From a bacterium (lineage in GTDB: Bacteria; UBP6; UBA1177): 64,000 nt of DNA. This document shows, one piece after another, positions 25,716 through 35,700 of the stretch. The notes below the pieces were generated by a model. That model did no database searches. It saw only the letters and a list, made by a program, of their open reading frames with translations, and had not been told where the DNA came from. The stretch is taken from contig JAGCXM010000015.1 of the NCBI GenBank assembly GCA_017961325.1, forward strand, positions 135,408 to 199,407, given 5' to 3'. Both the position numbers and the translations under genes were made by a program. How positions within the stretch are numbered: the stretch's first letter is position 1; every line of letters starts with the position of its first letter.

Positions 25716-26558
25716 ATGAAAAAGTTCGTTTTTTCAACAATTATGGTTTTGGCGTGCCTGATTTCATTCGATCTGCTTGCAGAATGCACCGGCATCTCTT
25801 TTGATCCGGCAATGGATTTCGGAGAAGCTTACGACGAAAACGGCAACGTTACCGGTTATTACCCCAACACTATTCAATCGTATGATCTGTCCGGATTCAC
25901 CAGTGAAGACCAAGCCGGGATCTTTTCAATTGAATTTTATCCGAACGATCTTCAAAACGGCGACTGGACAACAGAGGCTGCTGCAGTCGGAACATACGAT
26001 CTTGGTGCAGGAAACAATACAAATTATGCCACCTGCAACCAGTGTGTAAGGATGTATCACTTCGTTCAAAATCCAGAGGCTACTACAGAGGCTGAAGCAT
26101 GGACTTCCGACAAACAGTTCTTTCAGCAGGAAGGCACGCTCCAGATCACACACACCGATTTTGTAGAAAACGACCATTATTATTACAACGGTGTTGTTTC
26201 CGTCAAACTTGCCGAGGCTACAGTCAACTCTTCGACTTGGGCATCCTCATTTGTCGAAGGCGGTGACTGCTACGAAATAGAAAGCGGAGCATGGACAACT
26301 TATCCGGAAGGTTCCGACCCGTCTGATACCGGCAGTGATCCGGTTGACACCGGCGACACAGAAGTTCCGGGCGACACCGGCGATACAGAAGCTCCAGCAG
26401 ACGACACACCGGCTGACACCGAAACTCCCGCTGATGACACACCGGCTGACACCGACGGTGAAACCACCGGTACCGGAAACGAGGAGAACAACAGTGATCA
26501 GACTCCGGCTGCAGAAGATGATGAAGATTCCAGCGGTTGCGCACTCGTAACAATCTAA
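25716..26558 (+). CDS. Secreted protein with Asp/Thr/Pro repeat linker and a short GC tail
   Basis: The ATG at 25716 is preceded by AGAGG and opens a signal peptide (MKKFVFSTIMVLACLISFDLLA-E). The globular part (residues ~25-195) is acidic and aromatic, with a CNQC motif near 108-111 and no recognised family. A low-complexity linker then repeats units such as DTGDTEVPG and ADDTPADTE, about 70 residues long, likely extended like a cell-wall spacer. The last residues are EDSSGCALVTI, ending five residues after the Cys exactly as in the S8 protease. There is no C-terminal membrane segment. It is probably a surface protein whose Cys tail is processed or modified. Function unknown. Confidence 0.75.
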   Translation: MKKFVFSTIMVLACLISFDLLAECTGISFDPAMDFGEAYDENGNVTGYYPNTIQSYDLSGFTSEDQAGIFSIEFYPNDLQNGDWTTEAAAVGTYDLGAGNNTNYATCNQCVRMYHFVQNPEATTEAEAWTSDKQFFQQEGTLQITHTDFVENDHYYYNGVVSVKLAEATVNSSTWASSFVEGGDCYEIESGAWTTYPEGSDPSDTGSDPVDTGDTEVPGDTGDTEAPADDTPADTETPADDTPADTDGETTGTGNEENNSDQTPAAEDDEDSSGCALVTI

Positions 26559-26589
26559 AACCTATTCGCCGACAATTTTAACAAAAATC

Positions 26590-26617
26590 TTGCTTTTTTA
26601 ACTTTTTTCACTATAAT
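26590..26617 (+). promoter_or_regulatory. Probable promoter of rpsF-rpsR-rplI-dnaB
   Basis: TATAAT at 26612-26617 is perfect. The best -35, TTGCTT at 26590-26595, lies 16 bp upstream. The rpsF ATG is 76 bp downstream behind AAGGAGG. The 76-bp leader could hold a regulatory structure, but none is evident by eye. Confidence 0.55.
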
Positions 26618-26693
26618 TCTGCGTCATTTGTTTTTTGAACAGTGGAAATCTCCTTGTTCAATGTTTTGGACTTTACACCCATAAGGAGGAATT

Positions 26694-27173
26694 ATGGAAA
26701 GAAAACACTATGAGCTTACTGCCATCCTCAGACCGGAAGGCGGCAACGAAGCTATCAAGCAGTTCGCTGAGCGCGTAGACGCAATCGTCAACGATTTCGG
26801 CGGCAAAGTCATCGCTCTTCATTCCTGGGGCGAAAGAAAACTCGCTTACGAAATCAAAAAGAATCTCAAAGGTCACTATCTGCTTTTCGACATCGTCGGA
26901 AACGGCAAAATGGTTGAAGAAGTCGAGAGAAACTTCAACATTTGGGAAGCTGTTCTCAAATTCATGTCGGTAAGAGTCGACAAGGTTGAAAACCTCGACG
27001 AGATGATCGAATCTGCAAAAGGAATCGCTTCTCTCTTCGAAAAACAGGAAAAAAAGGCTGAACAGCCTTACGAAGAAGGAAGAAACGGTTTTGAAGATGT
27101 AAGAAAATACAACGAAGAACTTCAGAAATCTCTCGGCAGCGCCGGTGAAGAAGACGAAGATGTTCAACTTTAA
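26694..27173 (+). CDS. rpsF: 30S ribosomal protein S6, with C-terminal extension
   Basis: The protein binds 16S rRNA together with S18. The core is clear: [34 protein letters not shown] and [19 protein letters not shown]. At 159 residues it is longer than the ~95-135 residues usual for S6. The extra ~55 residues after the core are rich in Glu, Lys and Asp and look disordered. AAGGAGG precedes the ATG. It is the first gene of the S6-S18-L9-DnaB cluster, a conserved bacterial order. Confidence 0.97.
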   Translation: MERKHYELTAILRPEGGNEAIKQFAERVDAIVNDFGGKVIALHSWGERKLAYEIKKNLKGHYLLFDIVGNGKMVEEVERNFNIWEAVLKFMSVRVDKVENLDEMIESAKGIASLFEKQEKKAEQPYEEGRNGFEDVRKYNEELQKSLGSAGEEDEDVQL

Positions 27174-27187
27174 AAAAGGAGAGTAAT

Positions 27188-27412
27188 ATGGCTTCATACA
27201 AAAAAAGAAAAGTCTGCCGTTTCTGCCTTCATACCGAAGTAGAGCCGGATTATAAAAACGTAGATCTTCTTCTCAACTACATCACCGAAAGAGGCAAAAT
27301 AATCCCGAGAAGAATCAGCGGCGTATGCGCAAAACACCAGAGAGAGCTTTCAAGAGAGATCAAAAGAGCAAGATCGATCGCGCTCCTTCCCTACACCGTA
27401 ACCGGAAGATAG
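27188..27412 (+). CDS. rpsR: 30S ribosomal protein S18 (zinc-binding-type)
   Basis: This is a 74-residue protein of normal S18 length that pairs with S6 in the platform of the small subunit. Core motifs are [21 protein letters not shown], split around YIT, and [14 protein letters not shown]. Cys10, Cys13, Cys47 and His50 form a C-x2-C...C-x2-H set, the metal-binding version found in some lineages. AAGGAG lies seven bases before the ATG and the gene begins 14 bp after rpsF. Confidence 0.97.
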   Translation: MASYKKRKVCRFCLHTEVEPDYKNVDLLLNYITERGKIIPRRISGVCAKHQRELSREIKRARSIALLPYTVTGR

Positions 27413-27421
27413 GAGGACAAA

Positions 27422-27898
27422 ATGAAAATTATACTTGCGAAAGATGTTGAAAAACTCGGCAAAGCCGGCGATGTCGTAAAAGTAAAAGACGGCTACGCAC
27501 GCAACTATCTCATTCCTCAGGGAATAGCGCTCGTTGCAAACGAAAAAAGCGTAAAACAGCTTGAATTCAACAAGAGAATGATCGAAAAGAAGATCAATTC
27601 CGAACTTGCAAAGGCCAACGACCTTGCATCGAAACTTGCTGCATGCGAAATCAAAATCAGCAAGAAAGTCGGCGACGAAGGCAAACTTTTCGGCAGCGTA
27701 ACGAGCAGAGAAATCGGCGACGCACTCAAGGAAAAAGGTTTTGAAATCGACCATCGCGACCTTATTCTTGACACGAACATCAAGAAAAGCGGCGTTTACG
27801 AAGTCGAAGTCAAACTTTTCAGGGAAGTACGCGGCGTTTTCAAACTTTTCGTCGTTTCTGAAGACAGCGAGGAAGTTCCGGTTCAGGCTGCTGAATAA
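27422..27898 (+). CDS. rplI: 50S ribosomal protein L9
   Basis: The N-terminal domain signature is intact: MKIILAKDVEKLGKAGDVVK, then GYARNYLIPQGIA. A long charged helix links it to the C-terminal rRNA-binding domain with GKLFGSVTSREI. The length of 158 residues is normal. AGGAGG precedes the ATG and the gap to rpsR is 9 bp. Confidence 0.97.
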   Translation: MKIILAKDVEKLGKAGDVVKVKDGYARNYLIPQGIALVANEKSVKQLEFNKRMIEKKINSELAKANDLASKLAACEIKISKKVGDEGKLFGSVTSREIGDALKEKGFEIDHRDLILDTNIKKSGVYEVEVKLFREVRGVFKLFVVSEDSEEVPVQAAE

Positions 27899-27904
27899 CG
27901 AATC

Positions 27905-29305
27905 ATGTCCGATTCCATCAGGATCTTACCTTCAAACATAGATGTGGAGGCGGCTCTTCTGGGCTGCCTCCTCAATGACGGAAGACTTTTTTCCGAAACG
28001 GAAAGTTCCGGTATTCTTCCCGAAGATTTTTCGCAGGAGCGCAATGCTACAGTGTTCAGGGCAATATGCTCCGTAGTCGCTTCGCAGCAGGTTCCAGACG
28101 TCCTAACCGTCACCGATGCCGTTGCCAAAATGGCTAATCCGGTCGATTCGTCGTACATTTTCGACCTGGCGAACAACGCTCCGATCATTTATGAAGAAAC
28201 TCTGCAGCAGTACTGTTCGATAATCCTGGAAAAATCGCTCTACCGCGAAATGATAGGAATCTGCGAAAATACGATCGACAGCGCATTCAGGCAGCAGGAG
28301 AGTTTTGACGAACTTTCCGACAAGGCTACAAGTTCGCTTATCACCCTGAGCAACCGCAGACAGGTAAAAAGCGTTCTTTCTCTCAAAAGTCTCGTGCTTG
28401 ATTCCCTGAAAAAGCTCGAATTCCAGCAGAAAAGCGGCGCTACGATTCAGGGAATTTCATCGGGTTATCCTTATCTGGACAGCATGTGCAGCGGTTTCAA
28501 GGCCGGCGATATGATCGTTCTTGCCGGAAGACCCGGCATGGGAAAAACCGGTTTTGCGCTGAATATCGCCCTTGCAATTGCGAAAAACAACCTGAATGTT
28601 CTTTTTTTCTCGCTCGAAATGCCCGCCGAACAGATAACGAACAGGATTCTGAGCATAGAATGCAGCATAAATTCGAGAAACATCCTCAACGGAAAGCTCG
28701 ATCAGGAGGAAATCAACAGACTTTATGCAAATCTGGACGACACCTCAAATCTTCCGATTTACGTTGACGAAACTCCGTCGATAACTATTTCGGAACTGCG
28801 TTCCAAGGCCAAAAAACTTGATGCCGAACTCCGAAAAATGCCGAATCCTAAGCGGGAAACACAGAACAAGCTCGACTGCATTTTCATCGACTATCTTCAG
28901 CTGATGTCTTCAAACATTTTCAAGGAAGACAAAGTACGTCAGGTCGAAGATATTTCCAAAAATATCAAAAAACTGGCAAAAGATCTGGGAATTCCGATAG
29001 TTGCAATGGCTCAGCTCAACCGTAAAATCGAAGAGCGCCGCGGCGGAAAGATGGAAATCAGCGGCAACAAACCGATGCTGAGCGACCTCAAGGATTCGGG
29101 TTCGATCGAGCAGGATGCCGATATGGTCATGTTCATCCACAGGGAAGACGCTTACAAAAAATCTGACGAAGAAAAAAACAACGAAGCCGAAATTTTCGTT
29201 CAGAAAAACAGACACGGACCGACCGGAACGGTCAAACTCCGCTTCACTCCGCAGTACATGAAATTCACGCCTCTCGACACATCTGCTGACAATTATGAAC
29301 GCTAA
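27905..29305 (+). CDS. dnaB: Replicative DNA helicase DnaB
   Basis: DnaB is the hexameric 5'-to-3' fork helicase. The N-terminal domain starts LPSNIDVEAALLGCLLND. The RecA-like domain has Walker A GRPGMGKTGFAL, then FSLEMPAEQI, Walker B FIDYLQLM, LKDSGSIEQDADMV and the C-terminal NRHGPTGTVKLRF. The length of 466 residues is typical and there is no intein. The start lies 6 bp after rplI with no visible Shine-Dalgarno, so translational coupling is likely. Confidence 0.97.
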   Translation: MSDSIRILPSNIDVEAALLGCLLNDGRLFSETESSGILPEDFSQERNATVFRAICSVVASQQVPDVLTVTDAVAKMANPVDSSYIFDLANNAPIIYEETLQQYCSIILEKSLYREMIGICENTIDSAFRQQESFDELSDKATSSLITLSNRRQVKSVLSLKSLVLDSLKKLEFQQKSGATIQGISSGYPYLDSMCSGFKAGDMIVLAGRPGMGKTGFALNIALAIAKNNLNVLFFSLEMPAEQITNRILSIECSINSRNILNGKLDQEEINRLYANLDDTSNLPIYVDETPSITISELRSKAKKLDAELRKMPNPKRETQNKLDCIFIDYLQLMSSNIFKEDKVRQVEDISKNIKKLAKDLGIPIVAMAQLNRKIEERRGGKMEISGNKPMLSDLKDSGSIEQDADMVMFIHREDAYKKSDEEKNNEAEIFVQKNRHGPTGTVKLRFTPQYMKFTPLDTSADNYER

Positions 29306-29306
29306 A

Positions 29307-29477
29307 ATGAGTCCTGAAAAAAGGAGAAAGCTTCTGATCCAAGCATTTTTCAGACTTTGCTTTATGCTTGGAATGATTGCAGGTTTTTTCTGTATCAGCA
29401 AAATAAGGCAATCCGGCGGCATCATCAAGTATTATTTTCCTAATGATATCTGCCGTTTACGATATTTTTCATTTTAA
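29307..29477 (+). CDS. Possible small membrane protein
   Basis: An open frame of 56 codons begins 1 bp after the dnaB stop. The product has a basic start (MSPEKRRKLL), one likely membrane span (FFRLCFMLGMIAGFFCISKI) and a short tail. No ribosome site is visible, and an in-frame ATG at 29295 inside dnaB is an alternative start. Basic-then-hydrophobic composition argues mildly for a real single-span protein. It is not recognised and could be a chance frame. Confidence 0.3.
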   Translation: MSPEKRRKLLIQAFFRLCFMLGMIAGFFCISKIRQSGGIIKYYFPNDICRLRYFSF

Positions 29478-29480
29478 CTC

Positions 29481-29508
29481 TTGACATCTTTTCAGTTTTA
29501 AATACAAA
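29481..29508 (+). promoter_or_regulatory. Sigma-70-type promoter of the efflux operon
   Basis: A consensus TTGACA at 29481-29486 is followed after 16 bp by TACAAA at 29503-29508. The TolC-family ATG is about 60 bp downstream. The TetR-family product of the operon is the obvious candidate regulator, but I see no convincing palindromic operator here. Confidence 0.55.
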
Positions 29509-29568
29509 TCATACGTTTTTTGTTTTTTGTCTTTTTTGCTCGAATGTTCAAAAATTCAGGGAGGGAAC

Positions 29569-30885
29569 ATGAGATTGAAAAATTTTACGGCAGCAGTTTT
29601 GGTTTTGTTCGCTTGTTTTCATGCGGCTGCCGAAACACTTTCTCTTGACGAGTGCATAGAACGCTCGCTTAAGGAAAGCGAAAAAATAAAAGCTATGCAG
29701 GAAAGCGAGGAGGCTGCTAAAAGCGGCAAGGACGGAACGGTCTTTTCGTTTCTGCCGACAGCGACTCTGGACGCAGGCATACAGTGGATGAAATACAAAC
29801 CTGAACAAGGTTCGATGAGTGTTGCAGGAATGAGCATCCCCGTTTCGTTCCCCGACAAAAGCAGAACGCTCGGGATAACTGTCGTTCAGCCGATAACTCC
29901 GCTCTGGAGCGTTTCCTACGGCTATAAAAGCCTGGAGACTGCGGAAGATATCGCGAAGATACAGCGCGAACTTTCGTCCGACCAGCTGAAACTCGAAGTG
30001 ATGAACCTTTTCTACAACTACCAGCTGCTTAACGAAACCATGGAGATCCTCAACGAGACGAAGGAACAGCTTCAGAAATACTACGAGCAGGCGAAGAATT
30101 TCTACGACGCCGGCGTAGTCGACAAGCGTTCGGTCCTCAAGATCGAGATCGAGATGACGCGCCTCGAGCAGCAGATCCAGAATGTAACGGGCAACACGAA
30201 CCTGATAAAAAGGAATATCGGCATCCTCATAAACAAGCCGGCGGAATCTTTCGAACTTGAAAAAAGGGAAGTCACTGAAAAGAATCTTTCGGCTGACAAC
30301 TCTCAGCTTGAAAAAATAATGATCGACAACAGGCTCGAATACAAACTTCTTGAAAAAAGCGAAAATGTTTCCGAATATTCGGAAATGCTCGCAGCTCAGC
30401 CCCTCATCCCGACTTTAGCGCTTGTAGCGGGCTACAAAAAAAACTGGGATGCAGGCGGGAGCCAGCCGGAAAACACCCTTTTCATCGGCGGAACTCTTTC
30501 ATGGCAGATAGGTTTCGACTGGGGAAAAACAGCTTTCGACATCAAGCAGTCGAAGCACAAAAAAGTTCAGACACGCCTTGAAAACGCAGCGACAAGAAAA
30601 CAGCTTTCGCTCCAGCTCACACAGCTTGAAAACGATGTCGAGATCAAAGCGCTGGCGATAGAAATTTCAAAAAGAGAGATCGAATCTGCTGAAGAAAACC
30701 TGCGTATAGAAGAAGACAAATACAAAGCAAAAATGACGACAGAGACAGATCTTCTCAACGCTTCGGTATCGCTCAGAAGCGCAAAATTAGGACTTCTCAC
30801 GGCGCTTTACGAGCACGAAGTCGCCCTCCACACTCTTGCCATAACAATAGGCACCGAATACGGAAAGATCACCGAAGGAGAGTAA
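29569..30885 (+). CDS. TolC-family outer membrane efflux protein
   Basis: The ATG at 29569 follows GGGAGGG and gives a signal peptide (MRLKNFTAAVLVLFACFHAAA-E). The longer open frame upstream lacks a ribosome site. The mature 420 residues carry the two coiled-coil repeats of OEP proteins: LSLDECIERSLKESEKIKAM begins the first, and the second includes EISKREIESAEENLRIEEDKY with repeat-end LLNASVSLRSAKLGLL. It forms the outer membrane channel for the adaptor and RND pump encoded two and three genes downstream. It is followed 1 bp later by the TetR regulator. Confidence 0.9.
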   Translation: MRLKNFTAAVLVLFACFHAAAETLSLDECIERSLKESEKIKAMQESEEAAKSGKDGTVFSFLPTATLDAGIQWMKYKPEQGSMSVAGMSIPVSFPDKSRTLGITVVQPITPLWSVSYGYKSLETAEDIAKIQRELSSDQLKLEVMNLFYNYQLLNETMEILNETKEQLQKYYEQAKNFYDAGVVDKRSVLKIEIEMTRLEQQIQNVTGNTNLIKRNIGILINKPAESFELEKREVTEKNLSADNSQLEKIMIDNRLEYKLLEKSENVSEYSEMLAAQPLIPTLALVAGYKKNWDAGGSQPENTLFIGGTLSWQIGFDWGKTAFDIKQSKHKKVQTRLENAATRKQLSLQLTQLENDVEIKALAIEISKREIESAEENLRIEEDKYKAKMTTETDLLNASVSLRSAKLGLLTALYEHEVALHTLAITIGTEYGKITEGE

Positions 30886-30886
30886 G

Positions 30887-31576
30887 ATGAAGATTTCCAC
30901 CGAAGAAAAAAAGGCGATGATCATTCAGAATTTCGTCTCCCTGCTTCAGCAGTACGGCATCGAAAAAGTGACTCTGAACGATGTTGCCGAGAAGTCGGGG
31001 CTCACGAAATCGGCTCTCTACTACTACTTTGATTCAAAGGAAGCTCTGATGATAGCGAGCTTCAGAAAATACCGTACAATGATGATCAGAAAACTTGACT
31101 CGATCCTCAGAAAAGCGCGGAATCCGAAAGAAACCATCGAATTATACTGTGATTTTCTTTTTGATCTGCCGAAAGACAAGGATGTAGCCCGCCTTATGAC
31201 TTTTTCCGACACCGTCATTGCGGAACTTGCGAAATATATCGTGAATGTTCCGGCTGTGACAAGCGAGATCGTGCAGAGCAGAAAGGCCGATTTCGACCAG
31301 ATAAAGCTTATGATCGCGAATTATGCCGGACGCAGCGAAAGCGATCCGAGAATCAAGAAAATAGCACTCTTTTTCAACATGGCCTGCGGGGAAACGCTGA
31401 AATACATGTTCAGAATGGGATACGGAGACCTGTCCGGTTCGGCGAATCAGGAGATCTGCCGGCTGGAAGCTGAATACAAGGAGATAATGAAGTCGCTGAC
31501 AAGAGAGGATTTTTCCGCTTTCATTATCAGCGGACTCGACGCCTTGATAAAAACGACATTTAAAGATAAAAATTAG
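30887..31576 (+). CDS. TetR-family transcriptional regulator
   Basis: The N-terminal helix-turn-helix is clear: EKVTLNDVAEKSGLTKSAL followed by YYYFDSKEALM. The C-terminal ~170 residues form the helical ligand-binding region and are not specific to a known subfamily. It lies between the outer membrane channel and the adaptor, starts 1 bp after the former and has AAGGAG at its start. By position it should repress or tune the efflux operon in response to a pump substrate. Confidence 0.9.
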   Translation: MKISTEEKKAMIIQNFVSLLQQYGIEKVTLNDVAEKSGLTKSALYYYFDSKEALMIASFRKYRTMMIRKLDSILRKARNPKETIELYCDFLFDLPKDKDVARLMTFSDTVIAELAKYIVNVPAVTSEIVQSRKADFDQIKLMIANYAGRSESDPRIKKIALFFNMACGETLKYMFRMGYGDLSGSANQEICRLEAEYKEIMKSLTREDFSAFIISGLDALIKTTFKDKN

Positions 31577-31589
31577 TTTGGAGGAAACA

Positions 31590-32732
31590 ATGAAATTCAA
31601 TTTTAAGTTCGCAATCATTATGTTTCTCGTCATCACCCTCACTCTTGCATCTTCGGTCTCATGCAAAAGAAAACCGAAACTGGAAAAAGGCGAGGAACTT
31701 TCTCAGGCTGTAATCATCACAAAACCGCAGACCAAGAAATTCGCGGAGACATTCGACAGTTCTTCGACGACGACTGCATTCAAAGTCGCGACAATCACGC
31801 CGAAAGTTTCCGCCAATATCGTTAAATTCCTCGTTCAGGAAGGCGACAAAGTCAAGGAAGGTCAGGCTCTGGCACAGCTTGACAAAACAGACTACATGGT
31901 CGGCAAAAAGGCTGCTGAAGCACAGGTCTCCGCTGCAGAAGCCGGCGTGATGCAGGCTGAAGCGGCTTTTGAAAAAATGAGCAGCGACTACGAGCGTTAC
32001 AAACAACTCAAAAAGCAGGGTTCGATCTCCGAAAGCGACTACGAGTCGGTCGAATCAGGCTACAAACAGACCGAAGCAGGCCTTGCAGCGGCGAAAGCGC
32101 AGGTAGAGATGGCAAAAAGTTCCCTCAGCAACTACAACAACCAGCTTGCCTACACGACGATAAAAGCTCCGTTCGAAGGCTATATCTCGATGAAAAGAGG
32201 CGAGATCGGCGAAATGGCGAGCCCCGCGATGCCTATGTTCGAGATCGTCCAGACAGACCAGCTGAAAGTCGATATCTACATCAGCGAGCTTGAGATATAC
32301 GGTATCACGAAAGACTCGACCGCCGAGATCACATTCGACGCTTACCCCGACAGAAGGGAAACCGCGAAGGTAAACTACATCAACAGCAAGGTCGATTCAG
32401 CGACAAGCAGCGTAAAAGTCGAATTCATTTTCGACAACAAGCAGCACATCTACAAACCGGGAATGACTGTCAGAGCAAAGATCACGATGCCCGAAAGAGA
32501 GCATCTCGTTGTCCCGAGAAACTCGATCTTCACCCGTGACAACGAAGTCGGAATGGTCTACTACAAGACTGAGGACAACAAAGTTTTCTCCAAGAACGTC
32601 ACACTCGGCGGATCGGTCGAAGGTTTTTCGATCATCAGAAACGGTCTCGACGGAAACGAAGAGATCGTTGTCGGCGGCGGAAGACAGCTCGAGGAAGGAC
32701 AGATTGTCACCGTCATTGAAACAAGAAATTAA
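31590..32732 (+). CDS. RND efflux periplasmic adaptor lipoprotein
   Basis: The ATG at 31590 has TTTGGAGG upstream. A lipoprotein signal ends in SSVSC. The body is that of a membrane fusion protein, with a split lipoyl/barrel-sandwich domain (KVSANIVKFLVQEGDKVKEG and TIKAPFEGYISMKRGEIGE). Between the halves is an Ala/Glu-rich alpha-hairpin, including SISESDYESVESGY. The C-terminal beta-barrel contains YKPGMTVRAKI and VPRNSIF. It bridges the RND pump to the TolC-like channel. Length is 380 residues. Confidence 0.93.
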   Translation: MKFNFKFAIIMFLVITLTLASSVSCKRKPKLEKGEELSQAVIITKPQTKKFAETFDSSSTTTAFKVATITPKVSANIVKFLVQEGDKVKEGQALAQLDKTDYMVGKKAAEAQVSAAEAGVMQAEAAFEKMSSDYERYKQLKKQGSISESDYESVESGYKQTEAGLAAAKAQVEMAKSSLSNYNNQLAYTTIKAPFEGYISMKRGEIGEMASPAMPMFEIVQTDQLKVDIYISELEIYGITKDSTAEITFDAYPDRRETAKVNYINSKVDSATSSVKVEFIFDNKQHIYKPGMTVRAKITMPEREHLVVPRNSIFTRDNEVGMVYYKTEDNKVFSKNVTLGGSVEGFSIIRNGLDGNEEIVVGGGRQLEEGQIVTVIETRN

Positions 32733-32743
32733 CGGAGGAAAAA

Positions 32744-35700
32744 ATGAGTATTCCTCAAGTTGCAGTAAAGCGGCCGGTCTTAGTCACGGTCATATTTTTG
32801 ATGATGACCCTTTTCGGTCTCTACTCGCTCACTGACCTTCCGATAGACCTTATGCCCGACATCGAGATCCCCTACATCTCGATCATCACAATCTACGAAG
32901 GCGCCGGCTCGGAAGAAGTCGAGGAGAAGGTCACGAAAGTCCTTGAATCGGCTCTTTCCTCAGTCGAAAATTTGAAAAACCTCCACAGCAAGTCGATGGA
33001 AAACCTCTCCACGGTAAGCTGCGAGTTCGAATACGGCGTTGATCTGGCGGAATCGACGAACTCCATCCGAGACAAGATCAACATGGTGCGAAGCTACCTT
33101 CCGGACAATGTCGACGATCCGCGTATATTCAAGATCGACATGAGCATGATGCCCATCATGTTCCTCGCGATCACTTCAGAAGAAGAGGATATCCGCTTCC
33201 AGAAAGAAATCATCGAGGATTTCATCCAGAACCCTATAGAACGAATCCCAGGTGTCGGCTCCGTAGCCCTTTTCAACGCGATGGAAAAGCAGATAATCAT
33301 TGCTGCCGACAAGCAGAAACTCGCTTCCCTCGGTCTTTCGGTCAGTGATATTTCGTCGGTCATCGCGGCTGAAAACCTCTCCGTTCCCGGCGGAAACATG
33401 CAGATAGGCTCTTTTGACTACACTCTCCGTGTTCCCGGCGAATACGAGGACATTGACGAAGTTGCCGAGACCATCATCGCAAACACTCCCATCGGCATCA
33501 TCAGGATCAAGGATGTCGCGAGAGTCTTCTGGGGTGCAGACGACACGAGACAGTTCGGTCTCAACAACGGAAAATACATGGTCTTCATGATGGTCCAGAA
33601 ACAGTCGGGCGCAAACACCGTCGCGATCGCGGACTCAGTCAGAAAAAGGATCGAAGAGATGAACGGCAGGCTTCCGAAAGGAATGAAGATCGACATCATC
33701 CGCGACAACTCCGAATACATCATGAGCATGGTAGGCAACCTCACAGATTCAGTCCTCACGGCTATGATCTGCGTCATGCTCGTCGTCGTCTTCTTCCTGC
33801 GGAGGATCCGCTCAAGCCTCATCGTCATCCTCTCGATACCTGCTTCAATGATCATCGCGTTCGCGTTCCTCTACGGCTTCGGCTATACCCTGAACATGGT
33901 ATCGCTCATGTCTCTCTGCCTTGCAGTCGGCATGGTCGTTGACAACTCGATCGTCGTTCTTGACAACATCACGAGATATCTCGAACAGGGAGAAACCAAA
34001 AAAGAGGCGGCGATCAAAGGCGCAAGCGAGGTCGGCAGCGCGATCATAGCGTCAACCCTAACCACGATCGTCATTTTTGCACCTCTTTTCTTCGTCAGCG
34101 GCATCATCAGCATATTCTTTGCCCAGCTTGCCGGCGTTATAATCCTTACTCTCACCGCATCGCTCATGTCCGCAATGCTTCTTACTCCGATGGTATGCTC
34201 GAAGATACTGAGAGAGGCGAAACACGATGAAAACGGCAACATAATCGTTGAAGAAAAGCCGAAAAGGCAGAATATCGTCTACCGTGCAGGAGAAAAATTC
34301 CTGACGACAGCAGAAAATCTCTATTCAAAGATCATCGCCGTCACGCTCCGCCGCAAAAAAACGACGATCTTCGTGTCGATAGCCCTTTTCATAGCTTCAC
34401 TTATGCTTGTTCCTGTCGTAGGCCTCGACTTCATGCCTGAAGACGACCAGGGCTCGCTCCAGATCGATATTGAGCTCCCACAGGGAACAAGGATCGAGGA
34501 GACACTCAAGGCGGCACAGCACATCGAGCGTATCATCCGTGAGGAGATACCGCTTGAGCACCTGACGAGAAGCTATGTCCGCGGCGGCTCGAACAACAGC
34601 GGTATGTCGCAGAAGATCGAAGGAACGAACACAGCGACCATAGGTGCGAAACTCATTTCGACGAACTACCGTGACATCACCGTAAGGCAGTATGCGAAAA
34701 AGATCCGTGCCCGCGTCACAACTGAAGTTGCCGGCATCGAAAAAGCCGATTTCTCGACAGGCGGAAACGGCATGGGCATGTCGGAAAAACCGATAACGAT
34801 AAAGCTCCTCAACAAGAGCTTCGAGAAAAACTCCGAGTATGCGGCGAAACTCCAGAGCGAACTTCTGAAGATACCCGGACTCACCGACGTCACGAACGAC
34901 GCCGATATTCTCAAACCCGAGATCTCGATCAAAGTCGACCGCATCCGTGCAAGCAAAGTCGGACTTAAAATGGCGCAGATAGCGATGGCGGTCAGATACT
35001 CGTTCTACGGTCAGACAGCTTCGGTCTACAGAGACAACGGACAGGAATACGACATCGTCGTCAAATACCAGAAAGGCGACCGTTCCAACATCGAGCAGCT
35101 CAAGGAAATGGAACTTAAGACTTTGAACGGCACAGTCGTAAAACTCAAAGACGTAGCCGAGATCACCGACGGACTCACATCTCTTGTCGTAAACAGGCTC
35201 AACCGTGAAAGAATGGTCACTGTTTCGGCAAACCTCGAAGACGATATCGCTGTCGGAAAGATCTTCCCGCAGGTCCTTCAGGCGTTCAAAAACATCGACC
35301 TTCCGGCCGACATCGGCGTCGAATTCGGCGGCAACATGAAGCAGCAGCAGGATACGACAGGTGACCTCGTTGCACTTCTTTTCCTCGGTATCATCCTCGT
35401 CTTCCTCGTTATGGCGGCGCAGTTCGAATCGTTCATTGACCCGTTCGTCATCCTCTTCTCGATACCGTTCGGCATCTCCGGTGTTCTCGTCGGACTTTTC
35501 ATAATGGGCAAATCTCTTTCGATGCCGGCATTTTTAGGCATGATCATCCTTGTCGGTATCGTCGTCAACAACGCGATCGTTCTTATCGACTACATGAAGC
35601 AGGTCAAGGAACGTGATTCGCTCTCGACGAACGATGCTCTGATCTACGCCGGCGGTAAGCGTCTGAGACCTATTCTCATGACCGCGATGACCACCATTTT

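Noticed and set aside
29413-29463. Hairpin terminator after dnaB
   Set aside because: The possible GGCGGC/GCCG pairing is short and interrupted, with no T-run directly after it.
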